Positions 1 to 9,831 of a stretch of 64,000 nt of DNA are shown piece after piece. The notes below the pieces were generated by a model. It worked only from the letters and a program-made list of their open reading frames with translations, was not told the DNA's origin and ran no database searches. Source of the stretch: Chloroflexota bacterium (lineage in GTDB: Bacteria; Chloroflexota; UBA6077; CF-72); NCBI GenBank assembly GCA_019247515.1, contig JAFAOS010000132.1, positions 1 through 64,000 on the forward strand, given 5' to 3'. The position numbers and the translations under genes were made by a program. Within the stretch, counting starts at the first letter, position 1. The number at the start of each line of letters is the position of its first letter.

Positions 1-10
1 GGACGGGCAG

Positions 11-400
11 GTGCGGCTACTGTTCGTCGGTGGCGCGTTTCGCCGCAAAGGCGGGCAGCTGCTCGTCGACGTCTTCCGTAGCAACAGCGATGAACTCGTG
101 CGCCTGTACCAGCAGGCGGACGCCTTCGTAATGCCGACCTATGCGGACGTGTTCGGAATCGTTCTGATCGAAGCAGCTTCCGTTGGCCTGCCGGTCGTTT
201 CGTCGGCCATCGCGGCGATCCCGGAAGTTGTCGATGACGGCAGAACGGGCCTGCTCATTCCCCCGGGTGACGGGCGGGCGCTAGGCGAGGCCCTGACCAG
301 GTTGATCAACGATGCGCACCTGAGGCAAGAGCTTGGCGCAGCCGGGCGGCGCCTGGCGCTGGAGCGTTTCGACCAAATTAACACGGTTGAAAGGCTGGAC
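11..400 (+). pseudogene. Glycosyltransferase family 1 (GT-B) C-terminal remnant
   Basis: ADAFVMPTYADVFGIVLIEAASVGLPVVSSAIAAIPEVVDDGRTGLLIPPGD is a classic GT4 C-terminal motif. The segment between VRLLFVGGAFRRKGGQLLVDVFR and SNSDELVRLYQQAD looks deleted, and the frame has no stop before running antisense into the next gene. Confidence 0.6.
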
Positions 401-421
401 GGTAGCTACGTCGCACCGACC

Positions 422-1684
422 TTAGCCCCAGAGCTCTCTGGTTGCTCGGCGCGCGCCCTCGGCCAGCGTCTTGAACTTGGCCCAGACCAGGTCAGGATGG
501 ATCTTCGGACCGAAGACGCTCTGCGCGAAACCGCAGTCCGTGCCGGCGATGACGTTCTCGCGACCGACTACCCGCGCCAGTCGAACGATGCGTTGCTTGA
601 CCAGCTCAGGGTGCTCGATGACGTCGTTGGTGTGGCCCACGCAGCCGGGGATCAAGACCTTGCCAGGCGGCAGCTTGACCTCCTTCCACATCTCCCACTC
701 CCACTCGTGACGCGGGTTCTGGTCGTATGACAGACCGGCGGCTTTGACCTGGAGCACCAGGTCGACGAACTCCGGCAGGGTGACGTCTTCGGAGTGTGGC
801 CCGCGCCCGCCGCCGTAGCAGATGTGCAGACGAATACGGTCGGTGTCCAGCCCTTCCAGCGTCTCATTGAACACTTCGACCAGCAGGCCGAAGCGCTTGC
901 GGAAGTCGGCGATCGCCATGCCCAGCGCATTGAACTTGGCCACCGGGGTGTCGATCTGCAGGACAAAGCCGGCGTCCAGGATGGCCCGGTACTCCTCGCG
1001 GATGCCCCTGGCGCAGGCCCGCAAGTACTCTTCCTGGGAGCGGTAGTACTCCACCTGGCCCGGCTGATAGCCCATGTTGTCCGGCCCGACGGAGGGCAGA
1101 AATGCCTCGACCACGTGCGTTTTGGCCAGGGCCGCCTTGAAGTTGTCGATCTCTTCGTTGATCGGTCCGAAGCCCTTGTGGCTAACCGGGCCGGTGTTGA
1201 TGGTCTGGACCGACAGCGCCTGGACTGCTTCCGGCGTGGGGATGTACTCGCGGCCTTCGCCCATCGCCTGCAGCCGGGCGCGCTCGGCCATGTACCCGTC
1301 GAACTCGCCCCTGGCTGCGATCCGGCCGCCCATGCCGCCGCCGGTCGGGCCTGTCCGGATCACCGGCCGGTCCTCGAGGCCATTGAGGCGTTCGGGCAGA
1401 AAAGCGGTCCAACCGATGCGGCCTTGCTCTCCGTCGCTGACGACGTCGATGCCACACTCGGACTGCCTGGCGACCATTTCGGCCACGGCCTGGCGGACGC
1501 GGGCCTCGAACGCTTGCTGGTTGAACGACGGCCGGCCGACCAATCGGTCGTCCCACATTTTGCGGAGGTCGATCGGTCGAGGCAGGCTGCCAACCTGCGT
1601 GGTCAGGATGCGTTCGGTGCTGCGTCTCAAGGCGGCTCGGCTCGTACGGCTTGCATCGGTGGCGGAATTGTACGCCGACAACAC
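422..1684 (-). CDS. Cobalamin-independent methionine synthase (MetE C-terminal)/UROD-like family protein
   Basis: LTTQVGSLPRP start motif; zinc-ligand-like HICYGGG and GTDCGFAQ motifs typical of MetE-II-like proteins. Confidence 0.75.
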   Translation of the reverse strand: MLSAYNSATDASRTSRAALRRSTERILTTQVGSLPRPIDLRKMWDDRLVGRPSFNQQAFEARVRQAVAEMVARQSECGIDVVSDGEQGRIGWTAFLPERLNGLEDRPVIRTGPTGGGMGGRIAARGEFDGYMAERARLQAMGEGREYIPTPEAVQALSVQTINTGPVSHKGFGPINEEIDNFKAALAKTHVVEAFLPSVGPDNMGYQPGQVEYYRSQEEYLRACARGIREEYRAILDAGFVLQIDTPVAKFNALGMAIADFRKRFGLLVEVFNETLEGLDTDRIRLHICYGGGRGPHSEDVTLPEFVDLVLQVKAAGLSYDQNPRHEWEWEMWKEVKLPPGKVLIPGCVGHTNDVIEHPELVKQRIVRLARVVGRENVIAGTDCGFAQSVFGPKIHPDLVWAKFKTLAEGARRATRELWG

Positions 1685-1751
1685 GCCGCGTCAGTCGGCA
1701 CTCCGCCCGCGATCACCAGTTCTTTGTTGATGACGCCGCTGTTGGCCGACA

Positions 1752-3314
1752 TCACCCGGAGTCGAACGCCATTTTGAGCACCATGTCGGCAAAGGTCCGC
1801 GACATGAAGGTGAGCACCTTCGGGTCGTTGTTGCTCAGGTTGTCGCACCAGCGGAACGGGTTATCGACACATCCGCCATCGGAAGTGCCGAGATTGCCCT
1901 CGAAGTTCCCGACCGAGCCGCCAAACAGGTTGACCTCGTCCTGGCTCTTGCAACAGTCCTGCCCGGTCAGGACGCCGCTGGCGGGAATGCCCTTCATATT
2001 GAAGTTGTAGGCGTCGGTGCCAGTTGGTGAGATGAACACGTGGTTGAGTCCGAGGGAGTTCAGGTACGAGACTGCCTCATCCCGAGCAACCGTCGACCTC
2101 TCAGGCACGGCATTGGGTTGCGCCGGCGCGGTGTTCGTGCCGCGCTCATACGGATCGGCTCCGCCTGGATCGAGGATGCCGATGAGGTAGTTCGGCGTGG
2201 CCGTCACGTCGGCATCGAGGTCGTAGGCGATGTGGTTGAGATCGTCCGGTGAGAGGTTGTTGACGTAGTAGGACGAGCCCAGCAGTCCGAGCTCCTCACC
2301 GCCGAACCAGATGAAGCGCAATTTGTTCAGCGGCGTGACGTTCTGCATCATCTGGGCGATCTCCAGGACCGTCGCCGAACCAGAGGCGTTGTCGAGCATC
2401 CCCGCGCCGTACAGCGCATCCAGGTGCGCGTCGACCACGACCACGTGGTTCGGATCGCCGCCCGGTGATTCGGCGATCACGTTGTAGTCGGGGGCGTTGG
2501 GCGTGACGATCGCCTGGATAGCGAGATTCATGACCGGCGGAGCCTGCGGCGCGTTCTGGTACTGATCGTAGAGGTCGCTGCCGATATCGAAAGAAGTGAA
2601 CGCCACCGGGATGGTCGGGACGATCGAGTTGCCCGACGCGTCCACCAGGCCGCCGCTGATCAGGCCACTGCGACCTGGATCGCCCTGGTTGAAGATGATG
2701 ACGCCGGACGCCCCCGCGGCCTGCGCGTTGATGACCTTCACCCCGAAGTTGCAGCCGCCGCGCTGGATGAGCGCGATCCGGCCCACGACGAAGCCGCTGA
2801 AGTCGGCGCTCGTGCAGCCGCTGGACGAGCTCGCACCCGGTGCTGGCGGGATGATGATGCCGCCCGCGGGCTGCAGCGCGACTCCATTCGCGGCGCCGCT
2901 GCTCTGCCCAGGGTTCCAGTCCTGCGCGGGCTCGAGCTTCCGCGGGTTCGGCGTGACCTCGGCGAAGACGGGTGGCGCCGTGAACGCGAAATAAGTGAAC
3001 GTGTAGGTCTGAATCGTGACGTTGTAGCCGGCCGCGGTCATCAACGACGCGACGTAGTCCACCGACGCTTTGTAACCAGGTTCGCCCGAGTTGCGCGACG
3101 GATGACCGTCAGCGCCGGGGTGCTGCTGGGCGATCGCCCAGAAGTTCTCCATGTGGTTCGACAGGTCGCTCTCCGTGATGCACGGCAAGAGCTTGCTCGG
3201 CGTGTCGTTCACCTGTGTCGCGCAGCTCGAAGGGTCCCCGTCCACGGGCCCCACGGCGCCGACCGCAAGCGCGGCAGCAACGAACACCGACAACACCAGT
3301 GCACGTTGCGGCAT
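1752..3314 (-). CDS. Secreted M28 family aminopeptidase with PA (protease-associated) domain
   Basis: Signal peptide MPQRALVLSVFVAAALAVGAVG; PA domain (GRIALIQRGGCNFGVKVINAQAAGASGVIIFNQ); M28 motifs VVVDAHLDALYGAGMLDNASGSATVLEIA and FIWFGGEELGLLGS. Start placed at an internal Met of the ORF. Confidence 0.85.
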   Translation of the reverse strand: MPQRALVLSVFVAAALAVGAVGPVDGDPSSCATQVNDTPSKLLPCITESDLSNHMENFWAIAQQHPGADGHPSRNSGEPGYKASVDYVASLMTAAGYNVTIQTYTFTYFAFTAPPVFAEVTPNPRKLEPAQDWNPGQSSGAANGVALQPAGGIIIPPAPGASSSSGCTSADFSGFVVGRIALIQRGGCNFGVKVINAQAAGASGVIIFNQGDPGRSGLISGGLVDASGNSIVPTIPVAFTSFDIGSDLYDQYQNAPQAPPVMNLAIQAIVTPNAPDYNVIAESPGGDPNHVVVVDAHLDALYGAGMLDNASGSATVLEIAQMMQNVTPLNKLRFIWFGGEELGLLGSSYYVNNLSPDDLNHIAYDLDADVTATPNYLIGILDPGGADPYERGTNTAPAQPNAVPERSTVARDEAVSYLNSLGLNHVFISPTGTDAYNFNMKGIPASGVLTGQDCCKSQDEVNLFGGSVGNFEGNLGTSDGGCVDNPFRWCDNLSNNDPKVLTFMSRTFADMVLKMAFDSG

Positions 3315-3384
3315 GTGCAGCCGGCCCTCCCAAAGGCGGGATGCTACGCCGCGCCCGTCGAGGAAGACAAACGCGGCGACAACG

Positions 3385-4482
3385 CTACTCCGGGACACTG
3401 CCTGGCAGTCCGAAGTGTGCGAAGACGCTTCGCTCGCCGAACCACGTGACCGCCGCCACGCCGTCGTCGCTCAGCGTCAGCACCATCAGTCCATAGGCGC
3501 GGGCGATCGCGGCGTGAGGATCCGGCAGGTAGCAGCCGAACGCCGGCTGGCCGTTAGCGCGAGTTGGCACCAGCCGCAGGTTCGCGCCACGGCGGTCGCC
3601 GCGCTCGCGGGCAATGAATCTCGCAATTGCCTCCCCACCCTGGTACTCGTAGGGCTGTGGTGGCATGGTCAACCAGGCGTCGTCGGTTAGCAGCGAGATC
3701 AGCCCTGGTGTGTCACCCTGCTCGACAGCAGCAGTGAATCGGCCGACGAGCTCACGCTCGCGCGTCGAGCCCGGCAGCGGGACGCGCTCGCGATCACCAG
3801 CTGGCAAGCGCTCGTCGAGCGTGGCACGAGCGCGTTGCAGCGCGCCCTTGACCGATGCTTCGCTGGTTTCGAGCATCTCGGCGACTTCGGTGGTCCGAAA
3901 ACCCAGCACTTCGCGGAGCACGAGCGCCGCGCGCTGACGGGGCGGCAGGCTCTGCAGGCCGGCAGCGAAGGCAAGCCCGATAGCTTCTCTGGTTTCGTAG
4001 CTCGCCTCGGGGCCCGGCGCGCTATCCGCGAGGCCCTCGAGCAATGAGTCTGGATACGGATCGAGCCACATCGGCTCGGCCATCCGTGTCGGCCTGGGTG
4101 GCTCGGACATTGAAGGTACCTCCCGCGGGCGCCGCCTCCGGTCGCGTAGCGCGTTCAGGCAGCGATTGGTGGCGATCCGGTATAGCCAGGCGCGGAGCGA
4201 GGCCCGTTCCTCGAAGCCGCCCAGTCCGCGCCAGGCCGCGAGCAGCGTCTCCTGCACGACGTCCTCGGCGTCCTGCAGCGACCCGAGGAGTCGATAGCAG
4301 TGGAGATGAAGCTCGCGCCGGTAGGGCTCGACCAGCTCCCGGAACGCGGACTCGTCCCCCGCTCGGACGCGGCTGAGAGCAGCATCGCTCACGTCCGCGT
4401 CACCACCCAACACTTGCTCACGACTCGCATCACTCCTGCTCACACCAGCCGGGCGCCAGATGGACCGTTCCGTTTTCAGCAA
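3385..4482 (-). CDS. ECF RNA polymerase sigma factor (sigma-70 family) with C-terminal SnoaL-like domain
   Basis: Region 2 FRELVEPYRRELHLHCYRLLGSLQDAEDVVQETLLAAWR, region 4 LPPRQRAALVLREVLGFRTTEVAEMLETSEASVKGALQRAR, and a C-terminal SnoaL-like extension. Confidence 0.85.
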   Translation of the reverse strand: MLKTERSIWRPAGVSRSDASREQVLGGDADVSDAALSRVRAGDESAFRELVEPYRRELHLHCYRLLGSLQDAEDVVQETLLAAWRGLGGFEERASLRAWLYRIATNRCLNALRDRRRRPREVPSMSEPPRPTRMAEPMWLDPYPDSLLEGLADSAPGPEASYETREAIGLAFAAGLQSLPPRQRAALVLREVLGFRTTEVAEMLETSEASVKGALQRARATLDERLPAGDRERVPLPGSTRERELVGRFTAAVEQGDTPGLISLLTDDAWLTMPPQPYEYQGGEAIARFIARERGDRRGANLRLVPTRANGQPAFGCYLPDPHAAIARAYGLMVLTLSDDGVAAVTWFGERSVFAHFGLPGSVPE

Positions 4483-4536
4483 ACACGGTGTCTCAACCAG
4501 CGTAACCGCAAACGATCCATCGAAAGGACGAACGTG

Positions 4537-5271
4537 ATGAGACCCACAACCTTCGCAGGCAAATCGGTCGTGGTGACCGGAGCCAATCGCGGCCTCGGGC
4601 AGGCGCTGGTGGCCGAGGTGCTCAGGAGAGGCGCGCGGCGCGTCTACGTCGGAACGCGACAGCCACTTTCATCTCCCGACGAGCGCGTCACACCCTTGAT
4701 CCTGGACGTGACTGACCCGGCGCAGATCCGCGCCGCTCTCGACAGAATCGCCGCTCTCGACATCCTGATCCACAACGCCGGCGTGTCGGTGCCCGACGAC
4801 CTGAACGATCGCTCGGCGTTCGAGCGGCACCTGTCGGTCAATCTGTACGGGACCCTGGACGTGACCCGGGCATGTCTGCCGTTGCTCACGCGCAGCCGCG
4901 GAGCCGTGGTCAACATCGTGTCCGTCGGCGCGGTGGCCGCGATACCGGTCCTGCCGGCGTACTCCATTTCCAAGGCCGCCATGCTGTCGCTCACGCAGTC
5001 ACTGCGCGCCCTGCTGGCGGGCCAGGGCGTGAGTGTCTTCGCCGTCATGCCAGGTCCCATCGACACCGACATGGTGCGCGACCTCGACGTCCCGAAGACA
5101 CCGCCCGAGGACGTGGCGCGCGCCACGCTGGACGGCCTGGCGCAGGGTGACGAGGACATCTTCCCCGATCCGATGTCGCAGCTGCTGGCAGAAGGCTGGC
5201 GCGCGGGTGTGGTGAAAGCATTGGAGCGCCAGAACGCGGCGCTGGTGACGACCGAGCCGCTCGCGGCCTGA
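4537..5271 (+). CDS. SDR family oxidoreductase
   Basis: VVVTGANRGLGQAL Rossmann motif, NNAG-like HNAGVS, YSISKAA active site. Start at ATG 4537. Confidence 0.85.
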   Translation: MRPTTFAGKSVVVTGANRGLGQALVAEVLRRGARRVYVGTRQPLSSPDERVTPLILDVTDPAQIRAALDRIAALDILIHNAGVSVPDDLNDRSAFERHLSVNLYGTLDVTRACLPLLTRSRGAVVNIVSVGAVAAIPVLPAYSISKAAMLSLTQSLRALLAGQGVSVFAVMPGPIDTDMVRDLDVPKTPPEDVARATLDGLAQGDEDIFPDPMSQLLAEGWRAGVVKALERQNAALVTTEPLAA

Positions 5272-5287
5272 GTCAGGAGGCAACACG

Positions 5288-6088
5288 ATGCAGACGACGA
5301 TGACAACGCACACCATTGTCCCGCGTGACGAGTGGCAGGCGGCACGCGCCGCCCTGCTGGAGCGGGAGAAGGCCCACACGGTCCTGGGCGACGAGCTGGC
5401 GCGGCAGCGACGGGAGCTTCCGTGGGTACGGATCGAGAAGGAATACACGCTCCGGACCGCCGAGGGCCGGCGAACGCTCGCGGAGTTGTTCGCGGGCCGG
5501 TCCCAGCTCCTGATCTACCACTTCATGTTCGGACCGAGCTACCAGGACGGCTGCCCGGTGAACTCCTCGATCGCCGACGCGTTTGACAGTCTGATCCCAC
5601 ATCTGAAGGCTCGAGACGTGACCTTGATCGCGGTCTCTGGGGCGCCGATCGAGAAGCTACTGGCGTATCGCGAACGGATGGGCTGGCGCTTCACCTGGGC
5701 CTCGAGCTACGAGAGCGACTTCAATGCCGACCTTGGCTTTTCGAGCAGCCTCGACCAGGCGCGCAAGGCGATCGAGCCGACGCTCGACGACCTGCCGCGG
5801 GTCGCGTTCCGCAATGCACAGAAAGCCGGCACGGACATCTTTGGGTACCTGACCGAGCTGTTCGGCTTCACGGCGTTCACGCTCGAAGCTGGAACCGTCT
5901 ACCAGACGTATTCGACCACCGGGCGGGGGGTCGAATTCCTGATGCCCTACTACGCGTTCCTCGACCGTGCTCCGAAGGGTCGCGATGAGGACGAGGGCTG
6001 GCAGCTCTGGATTCGCCGCCACGACGAATACGGCGGCGACTTCGCCGAGGAGGAGTGCCCGACCGCAACAGTTCAGCCAGGGTTGTGA
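5288..6088 (+). CDS. DUF899 family (thioredoxin-like) protein
   Basis: ELPWVRIEKEYTLRTAEGRRTLAELFAGRSQLLIYHFMFGPSYQDGCPVNSSIAD is characteristic of DUF899 proteins. Confidence 0.8.
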   Translation: MQTTMTTHTIVPRDEWQAARAALLEREKAHTVLGDELARQRRELPWVRIEKEYTLRTAEGRRTLAELFAGRSQLLIYHFMFGPSYQDGCPVNSSIADAFDSLIPHLKARDVTLIAVSGAPIEKLLAYRERMGWRFTWASSYESDFNADLGFSSSLDQARKAIEPTLDDLPRVAFRNAQKAGTDIFGYLTELFGFTAFTLEAGTVYQTYSTTGRGVEFLMPYYAFLDRAPKGRDEDEGWQLWIRRHDEYGGDFAEEECPTATVQPGL

Positions 6089-6138
6089 GCGCGAAGGTCC
6101 GAGGTGCGCGGGCGCCCGGCGCTACACTGGCGGAGGTC

Positions 6139-7272
6139 ATGCCCCAGGAGCGCCTTCTGACCACGCACACGGGCAGCCTGGCGCGCCCTGCCGAATTGCG
6201 CGAGCTGCTCTTTGCTCGCGATCGAGGTGAGGTGGTCGATCGCGCACACTTCGACCGGCTGGTGCAGCAGGCCGTGCGCGAGTGCGTGCGCACCCAGGTC
6301 GACGTCGGACTCGACATCGTCAACGACGGCGAGATGAGCAAGATCAGCTTCGCCAATTACGTGCGCCAGCGACTGGCCGGCTTCGCCGAACAGGGCGAGC
6401 CGTTGCCGGTCAGCATCGACGCACGCGAGTTCCCCGACTGGGCGACACGCTGGACTGGCACGGCTATGCGGCGTTACGCGTGCACCGCTCCCGTCACGTG
6501 GACCGATTTTTCGGCAGTCGAGTCCGACATCGCCAATCTACGCGACGCGAGCGCGGACCATCATGTGGCGGATGTATTCCTCACCGCCGTCTCGCCGGGC
6601 ACGCTGGCCAACTTCTTCCCGAATCACTACTACGGCAGCCGAGAGGCGTACCTCGAAGCGTTGGCGGACGTCATGCGGCGCGAGTACCGGGCCATCGTCG
6701 ATGCTGGATTCCTCCTCCAGCTGGACTGCCCGGACCTTGCGCTGCACGACATCTGGTTTCCCGACCTTTCCCGGTCGGAGTTCCGCACGATCGTCGCGCA
6801 GAACGTCGCGGCACTTAACCGGGCGATCGAGGGGCTGCCGACGCAGCGTGTGCGCATGCACGTGTGCTGGGGAGCCGGCGAGCGGCCGCTCATCCAGGCT
6901 GTGCCGCTCGCCGCCATTGTGGACCTGCTGCTGCAAGCGCGTGTTGGCGCGCTGTCCATTGTCGGGGCGAATGGCCGTCACGAGCACGAATGGCGGGTAT
7001 GGCACGACGTGAAGCTGCCAGACGGCATGCTGCTGATCCCCGGCGTCGTCGACAATACCAGCAACATCGTCGAGCACCCCGAAGTGGTAGCCGAACGACT
7101 CATGCGCTATGCGAGCGTGGTGGGCAAAGACAGAGTGATCGGCGGCGTCGACTGCGGCTTTGCCACCGGCGCCGGCAGCACCCAGGTCGACGGCAAAGTG
7201 GCGTGGGCCAAATTGCGCTCACTGGTGGAGGGCGCGCGGCTCGCCTCCCCGCAGCTCTGGGCAGCAGCCTGA
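6139..7272 (+). CDS. Cobalamin-independent methionine synthase II-like family protein (second paralog)
   Basis: MPQERLLTTHTGSLARP; HVCWGAGE and GGVDCGFATGAG; same family as 422-1684. Confidence 0.75.
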   Translation: MPQERLLTTHTGSLARPAELRELLFARDRGEVVDRAHFDRLVQQAVRECVRTQVDVGLDIVNDGEMSKISFANYVRQRLAGFAEQGEPLPVSIDAREFPDWATRWTGTAMRRYACTAPVTWTDFSAVESDIANLRDASADHHVADVFLTAVSPGTLANFFPNHYYGSREAYLEALADVMRREYRAIVDAGFLLQLDCPDLALHDIWFPDLSRSEFRTIVAQNVAALNRAIEGLPTQRVRMHVCWGAGERPLIQAVPLAAIVDLLLQARVGALSIVGANGRHEHEWRVWHDVKLPDGMLLIPGVVDNTSNIVEHPEVVAERLMRYASVVGKDRVIGGVDCGFATGAGSTQVDGKVAWAKLRSLVEGARLASPQLWAAA

Positions 7273-7309
7273 GGTTCACGTCGCGCCAGGTACAATGCGC
7301 TCGCCCGAC

Positions 7310-8020
7310 ATGTCCCCCGAGCGCCTGCGCGACGCGGAACGCACGCGTGCCGAGATCCTCGCAGTGGCCACAACCGAGTTCGCCGAGCGCGGGTATTCGG
7401 GTGCTCGAGTGGATGAGATTGCTGACCGGACGCGCACCACGAAGCGCATGATCTACTACTATTTCGGCGGCAAAGAACAGCTGTACATCGCCGTGCTGGA
7501 ACGCGCCTATGCCCAGTTGCGGGACGCGGAGCAGACGCTGGACGTCGAACACCTGGACCCGGTCGCCGCCATTCGCGAGCTGGCGGAGCTCACGTTCGAT
7601 CATCACGAGGCTCATCCGGACTTTCTGCGACTGGTCGCCATCGAAAATATCCATCGCGCCGAACACATAACCCGGTCCACCGTGCTGGCCAGCATCAACA
7701 CCCGCGCGGTGGATCTGATCGCTCGCATTCTGAGGCGGGGCCACGAACAGGGCGTGTTTCGACGCGAGGTGGATCCGCTCGACGTGCACATGCTGATCAG
7801 CTCGTTCTGCGTGTTCCGCGTCGCGAACAAGCACACGTTTAGCGCGATTTTTGGACGGGATCTCGGGGAGCGGAGTCGCCGGCCGCACTATCGCAAAATG
7901 CTGGGCGACCTGGTGGTCGCGTATCTGACCACGGCCGACGGGGTAAATGCGCGTCCTCGACGCGCCGCGCGCGCCAGGGCGAACTCCGCTCAGACGCGCC
8001 GGACACGTACACCCGCCTGA
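7310..8020 (+). CDS. TetR/AcrR family transcriptional regulator
   Basis: N-terminal HTH: RAEILAVATTEFAERGYSGARVDEIADRTRTTKRMIYYYFGGKEQLYIAVLE. Confidence 0.85.
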   Translation: MSPERLRDAERTRAEILAVATTEFAERGYSGARVDEIADRTRTTKRMIYYYFGGKEQLYIAVLERAYAQLRDAEQTLDVEHLDPVAAIRELAELTFDHHEAHPDFLRLVAIENIHRAEHITRSTVLASINTRAVDLIARILRRGHEQGVFRREVDPLDVHMLISSFCVFRVANKHTFSAIFGRDLGERSRRPHYRKMLGDLVVAYLTTADGVNARPRRAARARANSAQTRRTRTPA

Positions 8021-8100
8021 GCTCGGGGCGGCCTATACTCGCGCTGGATAGGGCGCGCCTATCGGCGCCGCACCTGGGCGGCGCACCATCTGGAGGGTTC

Positions 8101-9033
8101 GTGGCGAGACGATTCGGTATCGACAGGTTCCAATTCGAGGTCGTCGAAGGCTGGCCGAAGCAGGAGATCAAAGGCGTGGCCGCCTCGGTCGCGTGTGATT
8201 CGCGCGGCCGCGCGTATGTCGGAGTCCGCAATATCCCGGCGGGAGGCGGAGTCGGGAGCATCCTGCCGGGCGAGGGGCGGGTCGTGGTCCTCAACCCGGA
8301 AGGCTCGTTGCACGGCGACTGGGATTTCAAGTTTTCGTCGCCACACGCGGTCTGGGTCAACGACCACGACGAGGTGTTCGTTGCCGACACCGGACTGCAT
8401 ACCATCACCCGCCACGCGCCGTCCGGCGAGGTGCTGCTGACGCTCGGCACGCCAGGCCAGCCGGGAGCGGCAGGCAGGCCGTTCAACATGCCCACCGCGG
8501 CCGTCCAGACCCCGGATGGCGACATCTTCGTCTCGGACGGCTACGGACAGAACTGGATCCACCGCTTTACGCCAGAAGGCGAACTGGTCCGTTCGTGGGG
8601 AGGCGGCGATCCGGTGTTCATCCAGCAGTTTCGTGGCGAGCCCGTCACCGGCGTAACGGCTACGGAGCCTGGCCGGTTCAACCTGCCGCATGACATCCAT
8701 ATTTCGCCCGATGGAAACGTATTCGTCATGGATCGAGAGAACCTGCGTTGGCAGGTCTTCGACCTGGAAGGCAACTATGTTTCGCATATCGACGGGGTGA
8801 ACCGCCCGTGCGACGTGGCGGTCGATCGCGATGGGATCTTCCACATCGTCGGCGGCGGCGGAGTCGAGATCTGGACCCGCGCCGGCCAGAAGCTCGGCGC
8901 GTGGGGCGAGAAGGGCTTCGAGCCTGGGCAGTTCAAGTTCGGTCCGCACGGTTGCTGGATCGACGCCGACGACAGCCTGTACATCGGCGAGGTCGGCGGC
9001 AACGAGGGCCTCCAGAAGTTCCGCCGCGTCTGA
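8101..9033 (+). CDS. NHL-repeat / six-bladed beta-propeller protein (peptidylglycine amidating lyase-like)
   Basis: Repeated blades such as RFNLPHDIHISPDGNVFVMDRENLRWQVFDLEGNYV and GQFKFGPHGCWIDADDSLYIGEV; GTG start at 8101. Confidence 0.7.
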   Translation: MARRFGIDRFQFEVVEGWPKQEIKGVAASVACDSRGRAYVGVRNIPAGGGVGSILPGEGRVVVLNPEGSLHGDWDFKFSSPHAVWVNDHDEVFVADTGLHTITRHAPSGEVLLTLGTPGQPGAAGRPFNMPTAAVQTPDGDIFVSDGYGQNWIHRFTPEGELVRSWGGGDPVFIQQFRGEPVTGVTATEPGRFNLPHDIHISPDGNVFVMDRENLRWQVFDLEGNYVSHIDGVNRPCDVAVDRDGIFHIVGGGGVEIWTRAGQKLGAWGEKGFEPGQFKFGPHGCWIDADDSLYIGEVGGNEGLQKFRRV

Positions 9034-9064
9034 CGGGCAGGGCTGGTTTGCGCGATACTGTGGG

Positions 9065-9754
9065 ATGGCACGCGTCGCTGCGACCGTGCCCGGCTTTGTC
9101 AGCGTGGGCCGGGCCGGCGAGGTATTGCATCTAGCGCCGCGCTCCGTGCGCGACCTGATCTATGCGGGTCGCTTGCCGTCCTTGCGCGTCGGGCGGCTGC
9201 ACTACATCAAGGCGGCGGACCTGGAGGTCGAGCGCCGGCGCAGACTTGGACTCCCACTCCCAAGGCCGCTGCGCCGTCAGGTCGCGCCCCGGCCTCGCCG
9301 CCCACGCGCCGCACACGCGCAGCTTCCGACGGACATTCCCGAGGCACAGGCGCAATTGCCGATGCTGGCTGATGGTCCCGTTCGCCGCGGCTCCCAGCTA
9401 CGATACGAGCGCGCCGCCCAACGCGCCGAACTGGCCAGGCGCTGGGCGCGGCGCCACTCGCCAGACGGGCCACGCGTGCCGGCAAACGTCCGGGCGGTGA
9501 CCTCGCCCGCGACCTGCGAGGCGTGTGGCCGCGAGGTTCGACGCGGACGCATGGTGGAGTTCACGCCGGAAATGGACCAGCCGCCGGCGCGCCTGTGCGT
9601 CACGTGCGGACGCCGCGTGCTGCTCGATTGGGCCGACCGCCGTCGGCAGGAATCGACTGCCGCGCGTCGCCTGTCACAGTCGCTTGGCCAGCCGGAGGCG
9701 CCGGCGGGCGACGCCGCGACTCAGGCCAGCACGCCTGATCTGTTCGCCGCCTGA
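9065..9754 (+). CDS. Excisionase/MerR-type HTH protein with C-terminal CxxC...CxxC zinc-finger-like module
   Basis: FVSVGRAGEVLHLAPRSVRDLIYAGRLPSLRVGRLHYIKAADLE is HTH_17-like; C-terminus CEACGREVRRGRMVEFTPEMDQPPARLCVTCGRRVLLDW. Confidence 0.6.
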   Translation: MARVAATVPGFVSVGRAGEVLHLAPRSVRDLIYAGRLPSLRVGRLHYIKAADLEVERRRRLGLPLPRPLRRQVAPRPRRPRAAHAQLPTDIPEAQAQLPMLADGPVRRGSQLRYERAAQRAELARRWARRHSPDGPRVPANVRAVTSPATCEACGREVRRGRMVEFTPEMDQPPARLCVTCGRRVLLDWADRRRQESTAARRLSQSLGQPEAPAGDAATQASTPDLFAA

Positions 9755-9831
9755 TTCAAGTCGGCATGCCGCGAGCGGGGGGACATGCATCCGTTCGGTC
9801 TTGACCGGTGTTCTACTGTTGGATTCCGCAC

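Noticed and set aside
794-1777. 327-aa plus-strand ORF antisense to the MetE-like gene
   Set aside because: Mirror ORF of a high-GC coding gene; low-complexity composition and no recognisable motifs.
9065-9754. Excisionase-like HTH considered as evidence of an integrated element
   Set aside because: No integrase, transposase, att-like direct repeats or phage genes nearby.
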